In this document: positions 36,253 through 50,700 of the stretch, piece by piece
Layout: each line of letters opens with the position of its first letter
Numbering within the stretch: the stretch's first letter is position 1
Assembly (NCBI GenBank): GCA_900708905.1
Contig: CAADRB010000003.1
Span: forward strand, 5,411,178 to 5,475,177
Length of the DNA stretch: 64,000 bases
Direction: 5' to 3'
Source: Hymenolepis diminuta
Taxonomy: Eukaryota; Platyhelminthes; Cestoda; Cyclophyllidea; Hymenolepididae
Position numbers and translations under genes: made by a program
The notes under the pieces: model-generated
Seen by the model: the letters and a program-made list of their open reading frames with translations, nothing else
Databases searched by the model: none
Told to the model about the DNA's origin: nothing

Positions 36253-39200
36253 TATACAATGATCGCAATTTTCTGCTTATAAATTCCCAAATTCAACTCA
36301 ACTTCACCCCTAGATATTTTATTACTATGTAACTTCATCGACAGCGCTAAACTAAGAATTTCTTATAAAGGAAGTGACAAGTTATAAACCTCCCTTTCTT
36401 CAGTAAATTCAAATGTATAGATTTGAATATTCTTGCCAAACTCCTGTATTCAGTTCCTAAATTATATCATCGCATTACATTGATAAAACACATGACAAAA
36501 ATTAAATAGCCGCTGTCAAAAATTTAAAAAAACTTGACAGAGTCTCAAAATACTTAAAATTGTATAGTTTATTGTTTGCATAAGGTCTTGTAGGTATTAA
36601 ATAAAGACACTTTCGGCATCGTTTGCCGATGTTAGACTTCTAGATCACCGAGTAAACGTCTCTTTCGCCCTATTGTTAGGAATATTAAGTTCGTATGAAG
36701 TCATTAAATTTACTGCTTGTGTTTTTTTAAATTATTGGTTAAATTAATTTTACTTGTTTAATAAATTATATCAGGGAAATCCGATCGCCCTCATTCCTGG
36801 AACCGGGGTAAGATAAACCGTTGTGTCGAACCAACTGGTACACAATAGGTTTCTTTTAAATGGCATCTGAATATATTTTTTTATATGTTTTCCTAACAGC
36901 TTGGGAAAGATTTATTAAATTGATTTTTTGCTTTAAATCGATGGATGTACAAATAATTATAAATATAACGAGATTTATATGAACGACATCTGCGCAATCA
37001 GAATTATCCCGATTTCAATTAACTTTTGTTTAAACTGAAACTCTTGAAGTGTTGAGAGAGATGTTATTTGAGAGGTTCAGGAATCCGAGTCTCACATGTT
37101 CCCATACTTAACATTAATTATCTGATCATCTTGAAGTATCATCTGGATAAAACAAAGCCATTAACTCGGTTGAATATTTTTAACAATATGCTCTTCGTTA
37201 TGACAATTGCCTCTCTCTCTATGGCTTTTATTCGTCTGTACGTAAGCCGAAGACAGATGCATTCGACATCCCTGATTATAGCTATCACGTAACACTGAGT
37301 GTTTAAAGTAGACGCTTTGAATAACGGATTAGAGACTTAGTTTGTGCTAGTCCTGCTAGCATGCAAAGTCAGAGTCATGGGTTCGAGACCTGTCAGTGCA
37401 CATCTGGTGCACAGAATGGTAAAATGCACTGAATATGTCTGAATAATAAAGTGATGGCAGAATTCTGGTTATTTACCAGGGCCATTACATATTCCCGCTT
37501 AGTTACTCAAAAAGAGTATTGAAAAAAACTTTTCATAAGTCTTGAGAGTTTTATATAACGATAACTAGTAATTAGCGGGCTAATAACCAATAGTAATTTA
37601 CTACTCTGCCACAATAATGCCAGTCAAATCTTTTTGACAAGCAATTAAATTATAAAAAAGTTAGTTTTTATCTCATTGTAATTAATAATAAAATTATTCA
37701 TAATTCTTCTGGAACACGATTTCTAAATTGCCTGTTGAACTCTTTCTAAATTTCTAGAAATTGTGCTTTGAATTTCAAATTTATGCTTCATATGATTTAC
37801 ATAGTTAACATTCGAAATGTCGAGAAAAATTGTTTCAAAATTCGTACTTTACAAATATCGATAACTGAAAACAAACACTTGTCTTATTTGTCAGAAAAAT
37901 TAGTCGCAGTTCATTTAAGATACTTACATAATTAATTGGAGTTGCCAGTAGAAGTGGTAAATTTTCATTTCTTTCATTATGACCTTGGTGATAGTAGATA
38001 TTGGTATGCATAAATTGAGTAAAAAGCCATGATTATGAGGTTTTTTTGTAGCCAAATCTAAGACAGCGTGTTTAAAAAGTCATAAGTTGAACAGTTAATT
38101 TAATAATCGTCTTAGGAATAAAAGCTTACGCTCCAAAGGTTCATGTTGAAGCCCAGAACTAAATAAATTCAGGTTGCTGCTCTTATTACTTCAGGGAGAA
38201 GTTAGTGGTACGTCTAAAATATTCTTGTCAGGGTAGTCAATAACTTTATTTAAAATGCCATCGTTAAATATGCAGGGAATTGTATCGAACTTAATTTAAT
38301 TAGCGAAGTTGCAGAAGATAACTAAGACGCAACCAAGTCTAGTTTTAAAGATTGATTAATCACAGGGGGTGGAATGAATTCTATTGGTTGAGAGGGGCCA
38401 CCAATGAGCGAACAAGCTGTCGCGTACCGTAAAGCATTTTACGTAAAACTTTTGCGAATTTCAACTCAACTTAAGGCAAGTTGGCAGTTGCTGCACGCTT
38501 TATTATGTATATATTTATATATATAATAAGGCGAATTTTATTCCGAATGTATTTTGAGTAGTAAAACTAAATTATTGAAATCAAGAAAACTGTAGTCCTA
38601 ATTATATCAATTTGGCGATTTCGCTTTATAAGCAGATTCATTCTAGCAACAGTATCTATTATTTATTTAAATGGTCACGGAATAACTTAAGTTCATGGTG
38701 ATAAGTGGTGAATATGTAGAAGATTCTGATTGGCAGGTTATTGGGGTGTCATAATATTCATGGCGGTAGCTTCAGTTGATGGACTTTTCTCCTTTCGATT
38801 CTTATACCTTGTCCCCAATTTTGGGGTCAGAGTATTTTCGTGGCATTTTTCTACCGCTCAAAAGCTGGGGTAAATAGACAGCTACTGTTATCCATCAAGT
38901 TTCTTATAATTAACTTTTGTGCAATTTGCAAATCGAGTTTTTGTTGTTGGTCGTAGTTGTGGACTATGCATAACCGGTCATAGATTTGACTCAATTGGTC
39001 AACGAGTTTTGAATATCATGGGTAGAGTATCACCTGTAAACCTGGGAGTCCAGTCATAACAGGTAAACATTGGTATATTCCCGCTTCATATGAGAAAATG
39101 CATTAAGGTATTAAGAAAAACTGATATTTATTACCGTAATTTATTAATTCCTATACCTATTTCTAAACCACTTCTCTGTTTACTACTGGATTCATTATCA

Positions 39201-42200
39201 ATTCCATTTATTCATATGCTTTTGCATGATTGCAACTTATGAAATATTTTTGCTTCATCATGGACATTTTAATAATTAGGGTATCTGTATTGCCTCTAAT
39301 AGCTAAATATATATTCATTTTCCCTTACCTATTCATATTTTGCAAACACATTAAAATTTTTAATAAAAGGGCAATCTTATATTATGTTTTTTTTATTTTT
39401 TAGGGTTTACACATAAAAAGTATACAACTAAGAGTTAACTATAAATAATTCAGCTGTGAAAACTCTAACTGTAAAGAGGATATAAAACGGAGCTTTTTTT
39501 AGATATTAATTAATTCTTAATAATGACATTGGGGCGTTGCCTAAACCAGTTTGAGCCCAGTACGTCTTCATTATTTATTTACCTAATTTCAATATTGACA
39601 ATCGACCTGGTGAAAATGAGAATAGTGTCTGTTGTTCTACTGAATAAATTTAAGTAGTAAGACAAATATATTAATTTTGTCGTAAAAGTAATTTGCTTGA
39701 AATTCGATGGACATGCTATTGCATTCCCCTTTGTTTATGCCAATTATAAATAGAATGAAGTTATATTACCACCACTCGTAGCTAAAGGTGATCTTGTTTG
39801 CTTTTAGTTTCACATTTTATTGAAAGAATTTGTAGAAAATTTGCAAAATTTGAGCAACCTTTCCATCAAAGTAAGTGTATTTTTTCTTATTTCTCAATGG
39901 ACATTTTTCTTCAAATTCACTACATGTAAAAAGAATTTACTTCATAAATATAGTAAGTATAAAAGTTAAAGTGATTTAAATACATTTTCCGAAGAAAAAA
40001 ATATGACAGATAAATGAATTTAGAAGTGTTCTGGAGAAGAACGAAATTGACTAACATACTTTAAGCGCGCAGGATTTCGCAAATTCTCTGCTTTCAGAGA
40101 TCACATAAATCACTGCATTGGATACGAATATTAACACATATTCAGGTGATCTGTGAAGAGCTTTTGCTCCAAAACTAAGAAAATTAGTCTGGAGATAATT
40201 TTGCGAAGTAAAAATGACAAATTTGTTGAGTTACACATTTCGAATGAGGACTACATTATCTGTTCGAGCAACGAATACGCATTTATATCATACTAATTAA
40301 GTAATAAGTGCTTTTTCATGCTATTGTGGTCTGGCTGTGTTCACCATATTCAAGTAATTTCAGCTACGTAGGAGATCCTGTTTCCAGGCTTAAGCATTCA
40401 TAACATTTTATTGGCTTTCTTATTAAGAGAAATAAACAAGTATCTACATCAAAATGTGAATTTGAAAATCTGATCTTTTGGTGTGGATGAATTTATGTTA
40501 ATTAAAATACCTGAATGTAAATATATTGTAAATATAAAATGTACGATTTCAAAATTCAAATATAACCATGAAATTACGGTTACCTATTTTGCAAGCTCAA
40601 ATTACTCTTTCTTATACAAGAGTTCGTGTGGCATCAGATAAATCGCCTACTGGACACATTTCTGCTTTGTTATCGCCGTCGAGATCCAATAAAATTCAAA
40701 TGTATGGAATTTCAAAAATAGGACTAAAATACTTCTTTTGACGTATTAATTACAATTTAACAAAAGCACCGGAAAGAAAAGTTTACTGTGAGGTAATCGG
40801 CCAGAAGTCTTCATGACAAATGGAGAGGAATTGATCCGTTAGCAGTTTAAATGTCAATAATTAGCCCTCCTCCCTCCAAAAATGTAAGTCCTGACTTATT
40901 TTCCTTCTCTGTAGTTTGCAACATAATTTTTTGGCTTTCGGATTTTGAGTTGTGGATCATGGTAGGCGCTTCGTGCATGATCTTTTGGTTTCACGGCATA
41001 TTTTGATTACAGTCCATCAAATGGACTAACCTGCTTTAAAAGGAATAGTCAATTAGGCCAGTTCAGTACACAATCAAATCGTCAAATTATACAATCGATA
41101 TGCTCACAATTTCGATGACAAATCTGGAAGGGATATGGGTAAAGCTAAATGTCGAGAAAGTGAAAAGATTCAAATTTCAAAGTTTTGGTTTTAAAATTCA
41201 TCCAAATGGTATGAATATCTCGTTTTCAAAGTCGATTTCGCTTTGCTATCTGCTTTATTTATATTTTGACATTATTTTATTTTATAAAGGCTTCAAATAC
41301 AAAACATGCCACCCCGAATCGACGCCCACAAATTGTCGATATATTTACTTTTTGTTTCGTAAATAAATAATAAAAAATATTGTTTAATTATTATTAATTT
41401 ACTCATTGTTTTTATATTTTGCAGAGTATATAGTACCAGGTACATTCAATGTTGCTTCAGGTGATACTGGTTCTAACAAAACTGGCAAAATCTCAAACAA
41501 AATGAATCTTAAAAATTTTCTCATTAAATGGTTACAACTAACGCGGAGTTTGACGGCATAAATGTGGGAAGATTAGAGCGTATTCAATCTTTTGAAATAC
41601 TTGGCCGTTTATTTAAGGAGAGCACTGACTTTAGTAACTCAGACCTTGAAGATCAGAAACTGATTAATTTGGACTTTTACAAACTCCTTCACACAAAAAA
41701 TAGTGGAGAGCAGAGTTAATTACGCAGGACCAGAGAAAAGGACAGAGATGATGGAGAGATATGTTGAAAGTTGATGGATTGTGAGTGTGGCATTAAGGGA
41801 AATGATGGGATTTGATTGTTTCTGAGACGATATAAGCAACCAGAGGACTAGGGAAGAAAAGAATACCGACCTTAAAGAAGAGTGGCAAATATAAAATTTA
41901 ATTTATTTTCAGGATCTTGGTTCACTTTGGGTTCACGTTAAGGATTCCTTCGGAACATTTTAACGTCAAAGGACCGTGAAAATTCCCGGGTAAATGCTTC
42001 GCCGTAACTGAGGTCATAACACTGTCTTGAACAGTTTTAAAATTACTATGTGCTAAGGTCACCTTATCATACATTTGCCAATTACTGTCTACATATTTCA
42101 GTACTAAAAGTAGGTTTAAATATTTGAAAACATCTAGTAAATGCAAACATTCTTTCATGAAATACGATTTTTAGCAGAGTTCACCTCTATTCGCTATGAA

Positions 42201-44698
42201 AATTAAGAAATAATCAAATTAAAATTCTCAAAAATCTGGTGTCTTACATTTTTCGGCGAAACCTTTTCTACAATCAATATATAAAGGCATACCGAAGGCA
42301 TTCAGTTTATTCAATATCGACTGAAATTTCTTTCTATGTAATTGATGGCGTCCTTCAACATATCCTGACAGAATTTTGCTTCCAAATAATGGACAACTCA
42401 ATGGACAAGTCCTGATTCTGATGCTTCCTTTAAGGCACTGGTATAACCAACATCCGTGTTTAATTCTCGAAGAGCAGTTTGATATTGTTTATGGAAATTA
42501 AGAGGCCCATTTAAATAAGAGTTATTAATATTTATTTTTAAAGTCTTCGTCATACTGGAACCCGAACAAATAGCCTATTAAATTAGGATAATTTTTACCT
42601 TGAATGGAATGCGTACTTGCATTGAAATGATACACGTTCAATTTTTACGACTAAAGCATTTCAGCAGAATGGCAAATGGTTCTATTTCTCGGTGATCGTA
42701 GTAAGGGTCCTGAAAAAATCTGCTTTGCAACATATATTTAATTCATTTACCTCCAATGTCATGTTTTTGAGAACAAAATTTGATTTATAGGAACATTTTA
42801 GTATTAACTATATGATATTCTTAATAAATCAACATGGCTAAGTCCAGCCATTTTTGTTTAAATGACAATTTGACAGTATCTTGGATTTTTCAAAACATCG
42901 ATTCGACGTCAGCTGTCATGATTTCAACATTATTTTTGGTGAAATTTAAAGAGTAAGTGAGTTGATTTATCTGCCTTTTGAAATGAATTTGTTGGAGCTA
43001 AGACTAACAGCTATCAGCAAACAGTCACAGTTTTCAGATATCCAGAAAACACAATGGAGGCAAAAGCAGAATTCATTCCATGGCTGCAATTAAGAATAAA
43101 GTAAGTAAGAGAGAGAGAGAGCGAACAAATACTAATGAAAAGAGAGACGAAGAAAAGGTGAAAGAATATGAAGAGAGAGAAGGAATCGAGTATCTGCTCT
43201 ACTGGTCATGTTATCGGCGCTTCCTTGGATTTTACAAGCAAAAAATGAGTTGTCGAAGAAGAGTCGAGAACAAATTGCTAACTGAAAACAGTTCAGGCAA
43301 ATACAAAAAGATAAACATACTTGTTATCAAAACGAATTAAATAAACAATGCTAAAAAACATTTTTAGAAATTTCCGGGGAATCCTTCAGCCTCCTTCCAG
43401 TCTTTAAATTCCGCTAAATTCATTTATGTATGTTTGCATTTTTCGTTAACCGCAGGTACTGAATCGTGTTTTGATAACATATTTGTAATTAAACGAATTT
43501 AGATAACCTAGGTAAGAGACTATTTTAATTTCTAAAATAGAATTTTCAGTCTCGATCAGCGTGGCAGTAGCTGAGTTTGATGAAATGCAAAGATGAGACC
43601 GTGAACGGAGTTATTTCTTTGTTTTATGCTCTAATAAACTTCTCATTGATATTCTTCCTTAAGCGGATTAGAATATTTTATGTCACCATGAGCATTAATT
43701 CTTGGTCACTTCTGCAATTAAGCAAATGACCTAGAACTGACAGACTTTGAAGAAATAATGCTTAAATGTTTTATCGTTTTCATGCTTAATTATATATATA
43801 TATATTTTTTTTTTCCCTATAAACTTCTCATAAGCGAATAATCATTTCTTGTGCAAACTATTTTTCCAGACGTCAGGACTACTGCGTTGACGCATTGATA
43901 AGAATGCTAAAAGCTAATTGTTCATCTGGAGACACTGTAGTCGTGAGTTGTTCGTGGGTATCTCGTAAACGTTAGAACAGAAAGAATCTTATTTCGAGGC
44001 TCTGTAAGGAGAAACACAGCTCGAAACTAAAACACTGTACTGATAAATTAGAATATACCGATAAAAGGCAGGACAAGGTCAAAAATTGCAAACCTTACAA
44101 CAGTTAATTGTGAACTTAGTTTACCACAGAATAGAAGAAAATTTAAACTTTGTGAAATCTCTAAAACTATGCCTTAAAGAAACCAAATGATGATATGAAT
44201 TTCAGCAATCAAAATAGCAAACAAATAATATAAACATATATGGAAGAGCAAGATACTGCGAATTGTATGAGTTTCAACATTTCTATTTGAAATCATCAGC
44301 TTTTTATATAAGTAGCAAATACGTACAGCCAATAGGAACAGGCTAAACGCAAATATCGAGAAGAATATGTGCTCCTTTTTGCGTTTCGTACGAAGTTAAG
44401 AAATCTGTCCAGTTAAAATAACAGTAATTAAGTAAGAAACGTTAAATAGGGGAGTTATTTTGGCTAAAAAATACCATTTACTCTCATAAAACACCCTTAT
44501 TTCACGATGCTCCAGGTATTTGCAAATGCAGTGGTTAAAATTTCATCTACAATCCTTAGCCAATCGATATCGGTACCATTTTTGATTAAAATTTTCTCAT
44601 TTTTAACCTGAATACTGGGAAAATTCCTTACCCAAATTACGTTATGACAAAATGAACCATTCGCCTATTATATTATAATTGGATAACAGAAATGAGGT
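36253..44698. other. Gene-poor region right of the LTR element
   Basis: No confident gene. A tRNA-like SINE head lies at 37,326-37,405. Inverted CCAAT boxes (ATTGGT at about 38,379 and ACCAAT at about 38,400) face each other. A phrase at 38,995-39,021 resembles 9,748-9,775. Open frames at 41,100-41,366 and 41,528-41,719 carry no recognised domain, although an acceptor-like tttatattttgcag precedes 41,425. Confidence 0.45.
37326..37405 (+). repeat. Probable tRNA-derived SINE head
   Basis: Contains GGGTTCGAGACCTGTCAGTG with a perfect B-box (GGTTCGANNCC) and, upstream, ctgctagcatgc, which resembles the anticodon arm of tRNA-Ala(AGC). The sequence around the B-box is alignable with the minus-strand copy at 25.07-25.15 kb. 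Acceptor-stem pairing is not evident, so a SINE is more likely than a tRNA gene. Confidence 0.5.
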
Positions 44699-44835
44699 AG
44701 CTTGTAGCGGCAGAGTCACCAGTTTGTAGCGGGCCACCAGATTGTTGAGGGTCATCAGTTTGTAGCGGTAATTGGCTAACAGTAAATGAAAGAAAATGAA
44801 CGACAAGGATTGCTTTGACCAGGTTGTTTTGAACA
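44699..44835 (+). repeat. Dispersed repeat with three-copy 18-bp array, copy 1
   Basis: Three near-copies of an 18-19-bp unit occur in a row: tcaccagtttgtagcgggc, caccagattgttgagggt and catcagtttgtagcggta. They are followed by ggctaacagtaaa and then a purine-rich stretch. The same arrangement recurs at 52.1 kb in the same orientation. Confidence 0.65.
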
Positions 44836-44839
44836 AAGC

Positions 44840-47731
44840 TCAGTACAGAGTCTCAAAGGAAAAGTAGGGAATCTGAGAAGGACTGAGCTATGGAAGAGGC
44901 GCTGGACGAGCTAGGATCCGTTGGTGTCTTTTATGTGTCTGATGGAGGCTATTTATAATCGAGACTTTGGGTGAGGACATGCATAAGGATATGGTTGTAT
45001 GCGTGCTTAATTGGTCGGAATGATTGTAGGAAAAGGAAGGGTCAGTGCAGACAGGACTGGTTAATAACGGGGTTGATTAAACGGTGTCTGCTACTATCGT
45101 CTGAGGTATGTTTACCTTTTCCGATCGATGAGAAATAGGTCAGCTGAGGATACACGATGTTGGTCTATAGAGTGCATGGGGTCGCAGGAAAGGTTAAAAG
45201 TTTACAGACATTACTATAAAGATAATTAAATTTAGTGATGATTAGAGATAGTGTAAGATAAAATATTTCGGAGAAAAGGGATTCATCCTTCAAGCTCATA
45301 CTCAAGGAAAATATAGGGTGTATAAAGCTTTTTCAGTTTTCTCTATCAGAATTTATCTTGAGTGAACTCTAAAGAGCTCTTTGTTAAAAGTATGCCAACT
45401 CTTAGGAACCGCTAGAATGTTAGACATTAGAAAACCAAAATGATTTTGAAGTGGTTAGCCAACCACTTAGAGAAAAGATATATCGATAAGCTATGGACAA
45501 CGCCACCATAAATCTATAAAGAAACAGAAGACCGGTGATAAAATTTAATTAATGGTGTTTGGACTACACCTAAGAAGCAAAAGTGCACAATCTCAATTCC
45601 ATAATTAGATTGCGCAATTTGTATCATCTCCTATCAATAGTTCATACTGCAACTTTTAGTGCTCCTCCTTTTCGGGTGCTTGTACACAATGTAAACGTCT
45701 ATATTTCTCAATTTATGGGTAAAAAAATAAGTGGGAAATATGAATTTCGAATAATAAAAGTAAATTGTTGTTCACAATGTAGATCTAAAGTTTAACCCAA
45801 CCAATATCCAGTTAACGATGTGGAACGTAATTTATACAAAGTTAAGCTACAATAGCAAACAATGTCGAATCTGAATAAGTGAATTTCATGGATTCATTAA
45901 TTCACTTTTTATTTCTAATATCGAAGTTTCCCAGTTTTCACAAGCTGCTCGCCATAAATAGATCAACAGAGTTAAAGAGCACATCTGATCAAATGAAATG
46001 TTTGTAATGCGAAAGGAGGGCATATCAAGCGGTTCGTACGCGGCCCACATGAAACTCTTACGGTTCTGACTGACGTTTATTTAGGAAATGCGTCTAAATT
46101 TTGCCCATTAATTTGGTCATCGACTGAACCTGATCGGTTATATTTTACCTTAACTGCGTATAAAAGATTTCATGGCACAACCTTGCTGCCGTTTCTAAAA
46201 ATTGTTTTAATATTCAACTTTTTGGGGGTCATGTTAGAAGTAATAATTATGTTTATTTTTCTTCAAACAGTTGAGTCTCGGTATTTATACAATTCTGGAC
46301 GCCATTACATATGAGAAGCATAAAAGAGACAATTGATCAGATTTGAAAACGTTCATCTAATTTTCTAAGGGAATTGCAAGCCCATGTTTCATTTTTTTTT
46401 ATCAACTTGAAGTTGGTTTGAATTGCAATTTTAAGGGACCAAAGTAAGACGAGAACTTCTAAAGAAAACAACATAAGCGAGATTGTAGAACTATAAAGAT
46501 GCCGGTCGATTTAGAACCGTCAAGCCCCTCAGCATCGTAGAACATGAAGAAAACAGCACAACAGCTCTCAATAGCAAGATATCACATGGAAACATAGCTG
46601 TTTGAGCATGAATGAAATCGATTGATGTATTAGCAAGTAGTCCCCAAACTTTTCAAAATAAATAAATAATTCATGTCATTTCAAGATTTCCCCTAAAATG
46701 GTTTTACAATACACGTTATTGAAATCGTTCTTCCAATTAAATGAAAGCTCACCTTTACAATACATTCTTCTGATTCTACCGGAACTGTCTAAAACTCAAC
46801 CTGTTTTATCTTCTGCTAGCCAACCAGCGCTACTTCTTATGAATGCTCTGCAACATACCTTATGCAAGCCCTAGCTTAGCCGTCAGAGAAGATTGCGTAT
46901 GCAAATTGTGAAATTCGAAAATTCGGCATAGTCAGCCATTCCCCGACTTTTACAATTACTGAGAAGTTACTGAGTAGATTAGTAATACGTTAATGAATTC
47001 TGCCATTTCGCATCCCAGACGCATTAATTTAAGATCGCATACTTAATAGAGGAATTGACAAATTATTCTTAAATTTTGCGGATTTTTCCATTTACAAAGG
47101 TCATTTATATTCATAACGTCAGTTAATTTTGCTTTTAATAGATTTTTACGATTTCTAAACGAATTACGAAGATATAATAAGCTCCACGATAGAAGTAATA
47201 CAATAGTAAATGAATATCTTTTGCTTAAAAATAGTTCAGCCTGTTCTCGGCTAGAAATTTTTTTTCAAACTTCACCTAAAACAGATTAAACATATCCAGA
47301 CATGACAAGCAAAGCAAATAAAGGAAATAATGGTTTAATAGTCTTACAATAGATAAAATCACGGTTTCTTTGGAAAGAACATCTAATAAGGGGAAATGAA
47401 GAAGATGTATCAACAAACAAAAGGAGAAACACAAACAAACCAAAACAAAACAGATAAAATGCATGCGATGATGGCAAGCCCAAGGTATTTCTTTTCCGAT
47501 AAAACCGGAGAGTATCTTCTCTACTAACAGCTCAATTGGTGTCGCTAACATATTACAATGCCATAGTCTACTATGAACAGTGTGTCGGTGTTAATTTCTC
47601 AGCATATGAATGCATTTACGTACGCAGTATATATGAATATCTGAGTGCCGGAAATTCAAAGACAGAGGTAATGAATGACAAGATTAGGTGGCTGTAGTAC
47701 ATAATGAGTGAAATAAGAAGAGTCAGAATCA
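44840..47731. other. Region downstream of the Yippee-like gene
   Basis: No gene seen. A hydrophobic minus-strand frame at 47,551-47,276 lies just beyond the Yippee-like stop codon and is probably untranslated or intergenic sequence. Confidence 0.45.
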
Positions 47732-50700
47732 CTACATAGCAGCACTGAACACCACTTCACCAGGATCACGATCTATATCGCCATCAGTTGCAACTGACTC
47801 CGAGAGCGCTTGAACAGCCTCAGTGGAGAATGATGAGGGAGGAAAGAGGGAATTTGGACGACTTAAGGTGCCATCTGAGAAATCCATTTTATCGGAGGCA
47901 TCTACCACTGAGGAGAAACGAACTTCAGTAATGTCTGAATCACTATCGGGTGGAGCGGAAAGAAGGGGGACAGCAGAAGAGGTGGGGTTGGTGGAGTTAA
48001 ACAGACGCACCGGTTGTGACCGACGAACTGTGGAGGAACGTGAGGAGGTTATCTCGTACGTGGAGAAGGATGGAGAGATAAAGCTATCGTCATTCTAAAG
48101 AAAATGAAAAAAAAGAACAATTATTAGGCTGTTAGCATATGCTAGCTGAAGGTAAAGAGATGATCAATGTATATTTTAAAAGTTTGCCGAAGTGAAGACT
48201 CTACTTCGACTGAATGATTTAGCTTCGACATTCAAGCATAAGCTGTAGCAACTGAAATGAAAATAAAACGTAAGGCACAATAGTTCAAGGTGACGCAATA
48301 GCAGATCCTAAAGCTTATTTCCATGAGTTACTTGAGCGAGACATTCAAACAAAAAAATTTAGTCGCATCTAAAATAAATATTAGACAGTACCTTTCTGTC
48401 AATAGAAATGAGTGAAGGCTCTAGATCGAACCATTAGTTAGAGACCCCTAATAAAAACAAGAATATATCAATGGGAGGGATGAATAGAAATATTAGACAG
48501 TCTTAACTCATTGGAATGATCTAGGAAAAAAGTTGTACCATTATGGGAGAGTCATATCTTACCATTGTGAAATGCGCGGACCAATGAACTACGATAGATA
48601 TAAATGCATCGATGGGTTCCATATTCAACGGCTCATGTCCAAAAAACAATTTTATTCACCTCCATTTAAAAGTTTATGGCTTAATAAAATATTATCACTA
48701 ATTCAACCACTAATATGAAGATTGTTATGTTAGAATACCTACAACTACAAAATTCTGAAAATCAACCTGACCCATTTAGCAGAAATACTTGTTTAAATCA
48801 TCCCTTAAACTATAGTTCAATTAGTTTTTATATTAAACAGCACAAAAAAGGAGCGACTGGTGCACTAAATTTCGTCAAATACAAAAGGCAAAGTGTTCTG
48901 GTAGTAAATTTTGCAATTAGGGCACAATACACAGAACCATAGTATCAGCAATCGCTAATGACTTTTGTATACTGGACACGTGGCGGTATGACGAATGCCA
49001 GTAACGACAACCGATAAAATGAAGAAAATCAAATCGGGTAGGTGAACCTGGAACACTGATCGACATTATTTTATAAATTTGAAACAAAATATAAAATTTT
49101 TCAGCTCCAGGATATTTGTCCTCCCCTCAGGTGATATTAGATAACGCTATTTATCGGTGAAGATGAAAGAGGACTTAGTCAGTAAGATAGATTTTCTCCC
49201 ATTTTGAAGAATTCAATGAACCAAATGCCTTGACTCATGCAATGCCATTCTACCTAAATATTTCGAAGTAAAATTCACAAAGTATTCAAAAGAAAAGACG
49301 ATACCATAACAATAAACAGTCCAAAGATCAAATTAGAAATGCAGTGAACTTTCTACGTAGAAGAACACAAATTGAAAAAAAGAACCCTTATGAAGTTCCA
49401 CCTGTATTAGTTACTTAAAATTACGTGATTGGTTACTGGTATTAAGACATATTATTTGAAATCGAGCAAAGGAACTATTAAAACAAACTAAGTAACGCCA
49501 TGAATACTTGTGCGATATGGCCATAGGAAAAAAATGACCGGGAAATAAAAATAAAGCAATCAGAATTTTGGGAACCCCAAGTTACGTGGTGAAGGAAAAA
49601 TAACGTGAAGAAGTTAACAAGAGTTATTTTGTGTGACACAAAGACTCACTGAGCTAGACTATACTGACATTATCGTTTAACACAAAGTAAAGCTAATGAA
49701 TTTCGCAGATTTTGACTTAATTTTGTGATTTTGAATTGAAAGAAAAATAATAAACGATCGCAAAAACGAGAAATATAATGGCATAAACAAATCCAAGTCC
49801 AGTCTACCAAGCTTACCGAGTTTGGACTGCAACAGATCAAATTAACGACGAAACACAGAGGATCACAGTTAATACTACATCGAAGATCAACAGAGTAACA
49901 GATCAACAAAGGAATGCAGCCTTGGATTACATGAAGATACTACTTACAGAACATAGATGTACTAATGCTCTCCACTGAAAAATTCAGATAGGAATGAACT
50001 TGGGTAAATTTAAATACCATTACATATAACGTGAAAGGAATAATAGGGGCAAACGACATGTCTAAAGTCAGTGTCAAAGCGTAAAGATGTTGTGAAGAAA
50101 TATACATTTTAGATGTGTGTGTTGATACAAATATTTCATTTAATTCGTAACTGACTTCCATGAATTGGCTAAAGCGATAGCACGCATTATGTAAATAAAG
50201 TAATAACTATAGGATGCGCACAATGGTTTAGCAGTCAATGTGCATGGTTGATAACTAAGGGGTCACAAGACCAATGCCTGCGGCGGCGCATTTCTTTTTA
50301 TGGAAAATAGAACTGACTAAAAATAGGCGATAGAAGGGTAGTAGGAGACGTGTTTACTTAGTTTCCTTGAAAATTTCAGCCGTTAAATACCTAATATAAA
50401 GAGATTGAGAATGGAATATTGAGATCATAACCGAAATACGGCTCATTCGCTAAGGAAGTATATGGAATAATATCGTTTGAAATTGAGAGATAATGGTAAC
50501 CCACCTAGCTAGTAACGAAATTACAGTTTTGTAGACTGTCAATTACCAATAAACGAGAGCATGGGGTATGAGTTTATGAATCCCATTTAGTTGCACTGAA
50601 AATATGGGATGCAGCTTCCTACTTGTACTGAGGAGCGTCTTGGAGATAACATATCATAACATTAAACCAAACCATAATCTACAGTTTGCGATTATTATTA

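Noticed and set aside
37326..37405. Intact tRNA-Ala gene
   Set aside because: The B-box is good but there is no matching acceptor stem or full cloverleaf, and a related copy occurs elsewhere, so a SINE is more likely.
41425..41719. Possible exon after a tttatattttgcag acceptor, then a 63-codon frame
   Set aside because: The frame after the acceptor stops before the 63-codon frame begins, no donor links them and no domain is recognised.
43080..43340. 86-codon Lys/Glu/Arg-rich frame
   Set aside because: It is driven by a GA microsatellite and purine-rich DNA; no acceptor, donor or conserved motif supports it.
47276..47551. 91-codon hydrophobic Cys/Leu/Phe-rich minus-strand frame
   Set aside because: Its composition follows a purine-rich plus strand (long A/G runs) just past the Yippee-like stop codon, which gives Phe/Leu/Ser on the complement by chance.
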